6,071 nucleotides of DNA. Origin: Rhodoferax sp. UBA5149. Its GTDB lineage: Bacteria; Pseudomonadota; Gammaproteobacteria; Burkholderiales; Burkholderiaceae_C. The notes below the pieces were generated by a model. The model saw only the letters and a program-made list of their open reading frames with translations. It was not told where the DNA came from and ran no database searches. Made by a program: the position numbers and the translations under genes. Positions 1-4,891 of this stretch are shown here, in pieces. Numbering within the stretch: position 1 is the first letter of the stretch; each line of letters starts with the position of its first letter. The stretch spans positions 39,457-45,527 of the forward strand of contig NZ_DHXT01000180.1 in assembly GCF_002413825.1 (NCBI RefSeq), written 5' to 3'.

Positions 1-449
1 CCGAGATTGCGGCGCACCGCGACGGTCTGTCCCTACCCGACCCGATACCGGTGCTGCTGGATCGTCTGGGCCTGTTCGACCGCAGCAAAGCACCCGCACC
101 CGATGACTACGCCACCACCAGCCAGATCAAGGATTTCGGCAAAAAGATCGACTCCACGACCGGGTTTCTTTGGCTGGTGACCGAGGGCAATGAGCGCGCG
201 ACGCAAGTCAACGCGGGCCGCGCCTACGTCCGGGTGCAGCTGGCGGCAACGGCCCAGGGCCTGTCGATGCAGCCGCTGTCGCAAGCCCTGCAGGAATATG
301 CCGAGCAGGCCAGGCCGTATCGTGAGATCCATGCGCTGGCCGGGGCATCAGACCCTGGCCAGACCGTGCAGATGTGGGCGCGGGTCGGTTACGCGCCGGC
401 GGTGGAGCCGGCACCACGGCGCCGGCTGCAGGAATTCATCCGGGCTTGA
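1..449 (+). CDS. Nitroreductase-family (Acg-like) protein, C-terminal part
   Basis: The reading frame is open from the left edge (first full codon at base 3) to a TGA at 447-449, giving about 148 residues without a visible start. Recognisable segments are DDYATTSQIKDFGKK, WLVTEGNERATQVNAGRAYV and, near the end, QTVQMWARVGYAP followed by a short basic tail. I recognise this as the C-terminal half of the large Acg-like nitroreductases, which are often Tat-exported in Burkholderiales; members bind FMN. The N-terminal half and any signal peptide lie outside the window, so localisation and cofactor binding cannot be judged. The GTG at 51 is only an internal codon, since the frame continues upstream. 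The gene converges on pncC with 21 nt between the two stops. Family assignment is from memory of the motif pattern; substrate unknown. Confidence 0.72.
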   Translation, partial: EIAAHRDGLSLPDPIPVLLDRLGLFDRSKAPAPDDYATTSQIKDFGKKIDSTTGFLWLVTEGNERATQVNAGRAYVRVQLAATAQGLSMQPLSQALQEYAEQARPYREIHALAGASDPGQTVQMWARVGYAPAVEPAPRRRLQEFIRA

Positions 450-470
450 CGTCCGGGCTCATTGATCGAT

Positions 471-974
471 TCAGCCCAGCAGTTCCACCAGCCGCGTCAA
501 GGCATGCTGCACGGTGGACGCGCGGACCGCCGCGCGGTCGCCCGGGAAATGGCATTTCTCGGTGATCACCTGACCCGGCACGGCAAAGCCGAACCAGACC
601 GTGCCGACCGGCTTGGCCGGGCTGCCGCCAGTCGGGCCGGCCACGCCGGTGACGGCCACCGCCACCTGCGCCTTGGAGTGGGCCAAGGCCCCCACCACCA
701 TGGCCCGCGCCGCGCCTTCGCAAACGGCGCCGGCACGGCGCAGCAGCCGCTCCTCGACGCCCAGCAGTTCTGATTTGGCGTCGTTCGAGTAGGTGACGAA
801 GCCGCGTTCAAACCAGTTGCTGGAGCCGGCCAGGTCGGTGCAGGCGGCGGCAATCAGGCCGCCGGTGCAGCTCTCCGCCGTGACCAGTTTCAGTTCTTTA
901 TTTATAAGTAAATCGGCCAGTAGCCCACATAGATAGGGCGTAGACAGCTCTTGTTTTGATAGCACTTGAGTCAT
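471..974 (-). CDS. pncC: Nicotinamide-nucleotide amidohydrolase (CinA C-terminal domain)
   Basis: Predicted 167-residue cytoplasmic enzyme that deamidates NMN to nicotinate mononucleotide in pyridine nucleotide salvage. It is the stand-alone CinA C-terminal domain without the N-terminal CinA module, about the usual 160-170 residues. Signatures are AESCTGG at residues 33-39 (Ser35 is the expected nucleophile), TYSNDAK at 61-67 and TGVAGPTGG at 109-117 with GTVWFGF following. I chose the ATG at 974 over the in-frame ATG at 989. It overlaps the pgpA stop as ATGA and has GGAG 9 nt upstream, whereas 989 lies inside pgpA and lacks a clear site. The first 30 codons are much more AT-rich than the rest, and codons 4-21 coincide with a palindromic dispersed repeat (see repeat at 911-965). 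The N-terminal helix before AESCTGG is therefore probably repeat-derived. The catalytic region looks intact, so the gene is likely functional and co-transcribed with pgpA. Confidence 0.93.
   Translation of the reverse strand: MTQVLSKQELSTPYLCGLLADLLINKELKLVTAESCTGGLIAAACTDLAGSSNWFERGFVTYSNDAKSELLGVEERLLRRAGAVCEGAARAMVVGALAHSKAQVAVAVTGVAGPTGGSPAKPVGTVWFGFAVPGQVITEKCHFPGDRAAVRASTVQHALTRLVELLG
911..965. repeat. Palindromic dispersed repeat inside the 5' end of pncC
   Basis: AT-rich element in an otherwise GC-rich gene. Its right part (946-965 on + strand) contains AGCT, TGTTTT and ATAGCAC and matches 4003-4022 at 17 of 20 positions. To the left is a stem: TAGCCC at 921-926 pairs with GGGC-g-TA at 936-942 around a 9-nt loop. 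This combination of a TGCTATCAAAA-type edge, a stem and an AT-rich tail resembles, from memory, intergenic repeats spread through Comamonadaceae genomes. Here it is read in frame as residues 4-21 of PncC. The match and stem are seen directly; the family assignment is recollection. Confidence 0.55.
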
Positions 975-1552
975 TGAAAAAATCTCCATCCGGCAATCAC
1001 CAGCAAGGCGCAGGCGGCCGCCACAAAATCATCCAGCATGATGCCGCACCCGGCCTTGCGCCAGGCAGCGGGGTCGGTCGCGGTATCGACGTCATGAAAC
1101 AAGCCGTCGGCCCAGCCCACGGGGCCGGGCTTGACGGCATCAAAGAAGCGGAACAGGGCGAACGCCACCAGCTGGCCCAAAAATCCGGCGGGTGTGACCA
1201 ACCACAGCACCAGCCAGAAAGCCGCGATCTCGTCCCACACAATGCTGCCGGGGTCGAGTACACGCATGTGTTTGGCGGTGACGGTGCAGGCCCACCAACC
1301 CACCGGCAAAGACATGGCAATCAGCATCGCCCAGCGCGTGTCATTCATCCAGGGCTGCAGCACCAAGAACGCCAGCCAGGCCCACAGCGTGCCGGCGGTG
1401 CCGGGCGCCAGCGGGCTCAGGCCGGAGCCAAAGCCCATGGCGATGAAGTGCGCCGGATGCGACAGCATAAAGCGGGCGCTGGGGCGCACGGGGCCCGGCA
1501 CCACCGGGCGTTCGGTGACCGGATTCTCGAAAGGAAACTCGTTCTGAAGCAT
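971..1552 (-). CDS. pgpA: Phosphatidylglycerophosphatase A
   Basis: Predicted 193-residue inner-membrane phosphatase that removes the phosphate from phosphatidylglycerophosphate to give phosphatidylglycerol. Family motifs are in the expected order: GFGSGLSPLAPGTAGT at 40-55, DPGSIVWDEIAAFW at 100-113 (acidic metal/phosphate site), FRFFDAVKPGPVGWAD at 134-149 and GCGIMLDDFVAA at 168-179. Hydrophobic stretches at about 56-67, 75-91, 112-134 and 176-189 fit the membrane protein. The N-terminus has about 25 extra polar residues before SHPAHF, which is normal for betaproteobacterial members. The ATG at 1552 has no clear Shine-Dalgarno sequence; a GATAAT ends 6 nt upstream, so leaderless initiation is possible. 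The stop overlaps the pncC start. In many Burkholderiales thiL precedes pgpA; here a LysR gene takes that place, 7 nt away. Confidence 0.95.
   Translation of the reverse strand: MLQNEFPFENPVTERPVVPGPVRPSARFMLSHPAHFIAMGFGSGLSPLAPGTAGTLWAWLAFLVLQPWMNDTRWAMLIAMSLPVGWWACTVTAKHMRVLDPGSIVWDEIAAFWLVLWLVTPAGFLGQLVAFALFRFFDAVKPGPVGWADGLFHDVDTATDPAAWRKAGCGIMLDDFVAAACALLVIAGWRFFQ
984..987 (-). promoter_or_regulatory. Ribosome binding site deciding the pncC start
   Basis: GGAG on the minus strand, inside the last codons of pgpA, with 9 nt to the ATG at 974. It favours the start that overlaps the pgpA stop and points to translational coupling. Confidence 0.6.
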
Positions 1553-1554
1553 GG

Positions 1555-1567
1555 CGCGATTATCGCG
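1555..1567 (-). promoter_or_regulatory. Small palindrome containing a -10-like GATAAT before pgpA
   Basis: A perfect 6-bp inverted repeat (CGCGAT, one base, ATCGCG) lies immediately upstream of the pgpA ATG and contains the LysR stop codon. On the minus strand it reads GATAAT, which could be a -10 element producing a nearly leaderless pgpA transcript. No convincing -35 is found at 16-18 bp, so this may equally be a small operator or chance. Confidence 0.25.
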
Positions 1568-2480
1568 GAGGGGCGCTCACCGCGCTGGTCAGCCCGGTCA
1601 GCCATTGGGCCCAGTAATCGATGCAGGCGCGGATCTTGGGCAGGCGCTGGCGCTCTTGCAGCATCACGGCGTAAATCGGTATGGGGGGACTGGTGAAGTG
1701 GTCCTGCAGCAGGGGAATGAGCCGCCCCTCGCGCACCAGTGGCAAGGCGTACAGGTCATTCAGGCGCGCGATGCCCACGCCGTGCAGCACCAGACTCAGC
1801 AGCAAGGCACTGTTGTCGGTGCGGGTGTGGCCCTTGATTTGTACCTCCTTCGGACCCTGCGGGTTGCCCAGCGTCCAGCGGTTCAAGGCCGGGCTGGCGC
1901 TGCTGGCGATCAGGCGGTGGCCTTGCAAATCATCGGGGTGGGTGGGCGAGCCAAACGCGCTCAGATAGGCCGGTGCCGCGTACAGGGTGCGCCCATGCTC
2001 GCCAATCTGGCGCGCCACCAGGGTGTCGCTTTGGAGTGTGCCGCTACGGATGGCAATGTCGATGCCGTCCCGCGCCATGTCGGCGATGCGGTCGGCGGCG
2101 TTGATGTCAAGGTGCAGCTGCGGGTGGCGTTGATACAGGCCGCACAGACTGGGGGCCACCACGCATTCGGCTATCAGCGGGCTCACGCTGATGCGCACCC
2201 AGCCGCTCGGGCCAATCTGCTTGCCGGTCAGCTCGCTGCCGAGTTCCGCCGTGGTGTCCAGCAGGCGCCGGCCATAGGCCAGAAAGGTGTCGCCCTCGTC
2301 GGTCAGGCTCAGACCGTGCGTGCTGCGATGCAGCAGCCGCACGCCGCAGGCCGCCTCCAGCCGCGCCAGCGAACGGGTCACTTGACTGACCGGCACATCG
2401 CGCTCGCGGGCGGCGGCCGACAGGGTGCCGAGCTCGGCAATGCGGGTGAACAGGGCGACGTCATCGAGCTGGAGTTGCAT
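1560..2480 (-). CDS. LysR-type transcriptional regulator
   Basis: A 306-residue protein of normal LysR length. The N-terminal winged helix-turn-helix is at about residues 8-65: LFTRIAELGTLSAAARERDV, then the recognition helix around SQVTRSLARLE (32-42) and the LLHRST and LSLTDEG motifs. An effector-binding domain of periplasmic-binding-protein type follows from about residue 90, with WVRISVSPLIAE at its start. Overall style resembles the CrgA/AaeR-like subgroup; the inducer cannot be read from sequence. It is divergent from the small gene/tautomerase pair, and the 118-nt space between holds a perfect inverted repeat with T-N11-A geometry, so autoregulation and control of that pair is the simplest model. 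The ATG at 2480 has no strong ribosome binding site, but no in-frame alternative lies just upstream. Its stop is 7 nt from pgpA, so read-through into pgpA-pncC is possible. Confidence 0.93.
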   Translation of the reverse strand: MQLQLDDVALFTRIAELGTLSAAARERDVPVSQVTRSLARLEAACGVRLLHRSTHGLSLTDEGDTFLAYGRRLLDTTAELGSELTGKQIGPSGWVRISVSPLIAECVVAPSLCGLYQRHPQLHLDINAADRIADMARDGIDIAIRSGTLQSDTLVARQIGEHGRTLYAAPAYLSAFGSPTHPDDLQGHRLIASSASPALNRWTLGNPQGPKEVQIKGHTRTDNSALLLSLVLHGVGIARLNDLYALPLVREGRLIPLLQDHFTSPPIPIYAVMLQERQRLPKIRACIDYWAQWLTGLTSAVSAPPR

Positions 2481-2496
2481 GGCTGAATTTTGGCTT

Positions 2497-2519
2497 GGTT
2501 TTGCAATAAATGCAAAACC
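2497..2519. promoter_or_regulatory. Probable LysR operator: perfect 9-bp inverted repeat
   Basis: GGTTTTGCA and TGCAAAACC are exact inverse complements separated by ATAAA. The inner part reads T-N11-A, the classical LysR box. It lies 17-39 nt upstream of the LysR start and 80-102 nt upstream of the divergent small gene. That suits repression of lysR and activation of the other side. A weak rightward promoter downstream (TTGGCG at 2531-2536, 17 nt, TATTCA at 2554-2559) is possible. An 8-bp palindrome TTGATCAA sits at 2523-2530. The repeat is direct observation; the binding protein is inferred from position. Confidence 0.65.
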
Positions 2520-2598
2520 GATTTGATCAATTGGCGGTTTCCGGACTTTGGCTTATTCAATAAAGTTCAAACCATCGTCCATCCACCCGGAGCCCACC

Positions 2599-2766
2599 AT
2601 GTTCACTCACCTTCCCGACGCCGCCACCCAGGCCCACCTGCACGACCTGGCCAAAGCCGAGGCCGTCCGTCTGCGCCAAAAGGCCATCCGACATTTCGGC
2701 CGCGAAACCGTGGACGATTTCTGGCGCGCCGCCTGCGCCAATCGAACCATGCACTCAGGGGTTTGA
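2599..2766 (+). CDS. Small conserved-looking protein of unknown function (55 aa)
   Basis: I do not recognise a characterised family. The ATG at 2599 is preceded by GGAG with 6 nt spacing, a good ribosome binding site, and the frame ends at TGA 2764-2766, 2 nt before the tautomerase ATG. The protein is hydrophilic with no signal peptide or membrane segment. Residues 8-35 are alanine-, arginine- and lysine-rich and should form an amphipathic helix, followed by DDFWRAA. The A..LR..A...FWR.A pattern resembles other tiny proteins encoded in Comamonadaceae genomes, but I cannot name it. A longer in-frame extension upstream to about 2548 exists but lacks a binding site. Spacing strongly suggests co-transcription and coupling with the tautomerase under the LysR-flanking promoter. 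Confidence 0.7.
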   Translation: MFTHLPDAATQAHLHDLAKAEAVRLRQKAIRHFGRETVDDFWRAACANRTMHSGV

Positions 2767-2768
2767 CC

Positions 2769-3188
2769 ATGCCGACTCTGCAACTCAAAATCTCGCCCTT
2801 GCAAAACCCGTCACGCTACCAGGCGCTGGCGGGTGCCCTCACCCGTCTGACGTCTCTGCATCTGGGCAAACGCCCGGAAGTCACGGCCGTGATGATTGAC
2901 GACGTGCCCGCCGCCCGCTGGCATGTGGGAGCCAGCGATGTGCAAGGCCCGACCGCGTTCCTGGAGATCAGCGTCACGGCGGGCACCAACACGACGCAGG
3001 AAAAGGCCGCATTCATTGCCGCTGCGTTTGAGGAATTGCAAACCCAGCTGGGCGCGGGCCGGCCACTGGAGTCGGCCAGCTACGTCATCGTGCGGGAGGT
3101 GCCGGCCACCGACTGGGGCTATGGCGGCCAGACGCAGGCGGCGCGCAAGTCGGCAGGCGAACGCAGTCCTCTGAAAAACCCCTCATGA
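2769..3188 (+). CDS. Tautomerase-superfamily protein with two fused 4-OT-like modules
   Basis: A 139-residue cytoplasmic protein. The second codon is proline (MPTLQLKI), so Met removal would leave the N-terminal catalytic proline of the 4-oxalocrotonate tautomerase superfamily. Single-module 4-OT subunits are about 60-80 residues; this protein shows two beta-alpha-beta units. Residues 2-56 end in DDVPAARWHVGA (44-55), and residues 63-121 end in REVPATDWGYGG (109-120). The shared VPA..W..G pattern marks an internal pseudo-repeat, as in fused 4-OT proteins; the second module lacks its own free proline. A polar tail follows from about 122. AGGGG lies 7 nt before the ATG. Substrate is unknown: keto-enol tautomerisation or a related hydratase/dehalogenase role are possible. 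It follows the 55-aa gene and is probably controlled by the divergent LysR protein. Its stop overlaps that of the convergent DUF3330-type gene. Confidence 0.85.
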   Translation: MPTLQLKISPLQNPSRYQALAGALTRLTSLHLGKRPEVTAVMIDDVPAARWHVGASDVQGPTAFLEISVTAGTNTTQEKAAFIAAAFEELQTQLGAGRPLESASYVIVREVPATDWGYGGQTQAARKSAGERSPLKNPS

Positions 3189-3377
3189 TCCGGATTTTTC
3201 GACTTGGTCATCGGGCTTTGCGCGCTGGTCCCTCCACTTCTCATAGCACGCCAGGCCGCAAAAGTGCACAAAGTAGTCAGTCGCTTCAGGAACTGTCGCT
3301 TCGCTCAGGGGCACTTCCTTCAGGCATATCTCGCATGCGACGCGCTCCACGTCGACCGGCTTGTCATGGGTAGTCAT
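3183..3377 (-). CDS. DUF3330-type small Cys-rich (zinc-binding-like) protein
   Basis: A 64-residue soluble protein. CEIC at residues 15-18 and HFCGLAC at 38-44 place four cysteines (15, 18, 40, 44) plus His38 in a zinc-ribbon-like arrangement; EATDYFVHFCGLACYEKW is the recognisable DUF3330 core. Proteins of this kind are known to me as short hypotheticals, some carried near mercury-resistance genes in Tn21-type transposons, others chromosomal. No mer gene or transposon end is visible beside this copy. A very good ribosome binding site, AAGGAG at 3384-3389 on the minus strand, lies 6 nt before the ATG at 3377, which supports real translation despite the size. Its TGA overlaps the tautomerase stop: the hexamer TCATGA (3183-3188) serves both. 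Function unknown; metal or redox sensing would be a guess from the cysteines. Confidence 0.82.
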   Translation of the reverse strand: MTTHDKPVDVERVACEICLKEVPLSEATVPEATDYFVHFCGLACYEKWRDQRAKPDDQVEKSGS

Positions 3378-3537
3378 GGCGCTCTCCTTTCAATTCAAAC
3401 CGAAAATCCTGAGCTCACCCTGGACGAGAAATCCTCCGGCTCACTATGCGGAAATTCAGGGGCACACGCCTTGCGCAATCGCAAACCAAACACCGAAGTT
3501 GCCGCCATCCGCTGACCCGCATGACGACACAAGCCCC

Positions 3538-3555
3538 CTGACACCCCGTTGTCAG
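3538..3555. promoter_or_regulatory. Inverted repeat, candidate operator upstream of the VOC gene
   Basis: CTGACA and TGTCAG are perfect inverse complements separated by 6 nt, lying 49-66 nt upstream of the VOC start codon. TTGTCA within the right arm resembles a -35, but no good -10 is found 16-18 nt downstream. It could be a site for the WYL regulator encoded downstream or another protein. The rest of the 226-nt gap 3378-3603 shows only a short TTGCG/CGCAA dyad near 3471-3484 and no further gene. Confidence 0.3.
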
Positions 3556-3592
3556 CAGCCCTGGCGCAGCATCAGGGCTTCTTCAACCCCTC

Positions 3593-3597
3593 AGGAG
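3593..3597 (+). promoter_or_regulatory. Ribosome binding site deciding a TTG start
   Basis: AGGAG with 6 nt to the TTG at 3604. No in-frame ATG suits the VOC domain start, and the ATG at 3611 is in another frame, so this site fixes the unusual start. Confidence 0.6.
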
Positions 3598-3603
3598 CTT
3601 TCC

Positions 3604-3975
3604 TTGAAAAATGCCATCAGCTGGTTCGAAATCCCCAGCACCCAACTCAATCAGGCGCAGGCTTTTTACGAGGCGGTGCTGGGCTGCACCCTGCGCCGCG
3701 AGCCGATGGGGCCGTCCGAGGGCGCCGTGTTTCCCTACGAGGGCGAAGGCGTTGGTGGGGCGCTCATGGCGGGCCCAAGCGCGCCGGCGCCCGGTGCGGG
3801 CAGCACCCTGGTTTATCTCGATGCCTCGCCTTCGCTGGATGCGGCGCTGGCGCGCGTCACCGTGGCGGGTGGCCGCATTGCGCTGCCGCGCCAAGCGCTG
3901 CCGCCGGGCATGGGCTTCTTCGCGCACATCACCGATCTGGACGGCAACCGCGTCGGCCTGCACGCGCTGGCGTGA
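3604..3975 (+). CDS. VOC (glyoxalase/bleomycin-resistance fold) family protein
   Basis: A 123-residue protein, the usual size for a single VOC domain of paired beta-alpha-beta-beta-beta modules. The first module begins ISWFEIPSTQLNQAQAFYEA (residues 5-24) with VLG after it; the second ends with HITDLDGNRVGLHALA (108-123), both typical of the family. Candidate metal-ligand positions include Glu9, His108 and His120, but whether it binds metal or is catalytic cannot be settled by eye. It starts at TTG 3604, supported by AGGAG 6 nt upstream; translation then begins directly at the domain. The substrate is unknown; lyase, dioxygenase and drug-binding members share this fold. The WYL regulator begins 94 nt downstream on the same strand, and such pairs suggest that the regulator controls this gene. 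Confidence 0.88.
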   Translation: MKNAISWFEIPSTQLNQAQAFYEAVLGCTLRREPMGPSEGAVFPYEGEGVGGALMAGPSAPAPGAGSTLVYLDASPSLDAALARVTVAGGRIALPRQALPPGMGFFAHITDLDGNRVGLHALA

Positions 3976-4002
3976 CGGGCGGGCAGGCCTCACAACCGAG
4001 TT

Positions 4003-4058
4003 AGCTACTGTTTTAATAGCACCTTGCGCACGTATCATGGGGGCTACAGCTCAAAACA
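4003..4058. repeat. Palindromic dispersed repeat at the start of the WYL regulator gene
   Basis: The left edge (4003-4022) is 17/20 identical to 946-965 inside pncC. TGTTTT at 4009-4014 pairs with AAAACA at 4053-4058, and TAGC at 4017-4020 pairs with GCTA at 4043-4046, so the element can fold on itself around a TGCGCA core region. It occupies most of the gap between the VOC gene and the regulator, and contains an alternative in-frame ATG (4037). The similarity is direct; that it belongs to a genome-wide family is from memory. Confidence 0.5.
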
Positions 4059-4069
4059 CTCAAAACTCC

Positions 4070-4789
4070 ATGCGCCGCGCCGACCGCCTGTTTCAAATCG
4101 TCCAGCTGATCCGCGGCCGTCGTCTGACCACGGCGGCGCATCTGGCGCAGCGCCTGGAGGTGTCCGAGCGCACCATCTACCGCGACATCGCCGACCTGCA
4201 ACACCAGGGGGTGCCGATTGAGGGCGAGGCCGGCGTCGGTTACCGCTTGGGCGCGGGCTTTGACTTGCCGCCACTGATGTTCAGCCATGACGAGGCGCGC
4301 GCGCTGGTGGCGTCGGTGCGCATGGCGCAAGTCTGGCAAGACCCGGCGCTGGCGCAAGCCGCTGAAGTGGCGCTGGGCAAAATCCTCTCGGTGCTGCCCA
4401 CGGCGGCGCGGGTGGCGGCGCAGAGCATGGCGATCTACGCGCCGCCGATCGGCCTTGAGCCTGCCGTGCAAACCACGCTGCAAACCCTGCGCGAGGCGGT
4501 GCAGGCGCGCCGCAAGCTGCGGCTGGACTACCGCGATGCCAGTGATCGCTTAAGCCAGCGCACGCTGCGACCTCTCGGCTGTTTTTACTGGGGCAAGGTC
4601 TGGACGCTGGCGGCCTGGTGCGAGACCCGCCACGACTTCAGAAGTTTCCGCCTCGACCGCATGGACCGCGTGCGGCTGCTGGACGGCCCAGCGGGCCAGT
4701 TTCGCGACGAGGCCGGCAAAACCCTGGCCGACTATCTGCGCGCCGTCGCACCAGCGCAAATTCAGGCGAAGTGGTCGACCGAGGGCTAG
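4070..4789 (+). CDS. YafY/DeoR-type HTH and WYL-domain transcriptional regulator
   Basis: A 239-residue cytoplasmic regulator, the normal length for the family. It begins MRRADRLFQIVQLIRGRR and has an HTH of the HTH_11 type at residues 20-43 (LTTAAHLAQRLEVSERTIYR, then DIADL). The linker is GVPIEGEAGVGYRL, and a WYL effector domain follows with LRPLG at 166-170, CFYWGKVWTLAAWC at 171-184 and SFRLDRM at 192-198. The literal W-Y-L tripeptide is replaced by VWTLAAW, which is common in this branch. WYL domains sense small ligands or nucleic acids; the ligand here is unknown. I chose ATG 4070 because family members start at MRRADR. An in-frame ATG at 4037 would add MGATAQNTQNS, encoded by the palindromic repeat. 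Neither start has a clear ribosome binding site, so the gene may be poorly or unusually initiated. Confidence 0.9.
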   Translation: MRRADRLFQIVQLIRGRRLTTAAHLAQRLEVSERTIYRDIADLQHQGVPIEGEAGVGYRLGAGFDLPPLMFSHDEARALVASVRMAQVWQDPALAQAAEVALGKILSVLPTAARVAAQSMAIYAPPIGLEPAVQTTLQTLREAVQARRKLRLDYRDASDRLSQRTLRPLGCFYWGKVWTLAAWCETRHDFRSFRLDRMDRVRLLDGPAGQFRDEAGKTLADYLRAVAPAQIQAKWSTEG

Positions 4790-4847
4790 CTGCCGGGCTG
4801 CGGAGCGCGGAGGTTGACCGCCGCACCTTCGCGAATTGAAAAAATCC

Positions 4848-4876
4848 GGAACGCCGCGGACCGCCTGTCCATCTAA
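4848..4876 (+). promoter_or_regulatory. Possible ECF-type promoter of the sigma factor gene
   Basis: GGAAC at 4848-4852 and TCTAA at 4872-4876 match the two halves of RpoE-like promoters. Counting a 7-base -35 (GGAACGC), the spacer is 17 nt, at or just beyond the usual range. This would mean self-activation. Transcription would begin near 4882-4884, leaving a leader of only about 9 nt that just includes AGGAA at 4882-4886, which is a caution. The 102-nt gap 4790-4891 holds nothing else I can support. Confidence 0.35.
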
Positions 4877-4891
4877 TGCACAGGAACACCT

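Noticed and set aside
455..477. GGGCT/AGCCC dyad between the nitroreductase and pncC stops as a terminator
   Set aside because: Only a 5-bp stem with a 13-nt loop and no T-run; too weak to call.
956..1696. Long + strand open frame opposite pgpA
   Set aside because: Shadow of pgpA with biased composition and no recognisable domain or ribosome binding site.
1551..2486. Long + strand open frame opposite the LysR gene
   Set aside because: The antisense frame stays open because of high GC and codon bias. The minus strand has full LysR motifs, while the plus translation is a Gly/Ala/Gln-rich shadow.
2557..2754. Minus-strand frames opposite the 55-aa gene
   Set aside because: Gly/Val-rich shadows without ribosome binding sites; the plus frame has a proper site and operon spacing.
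3611..4069. In-frame upstream extension of the WYL regulator to an ATG at 3611 (392-residue frame)
   Set aside because: This stretch overlaps the VOC gene in another frame and gives a low-complexity Arg/Trp/Ala-rich translation; family members begin at MRRADR (4070).
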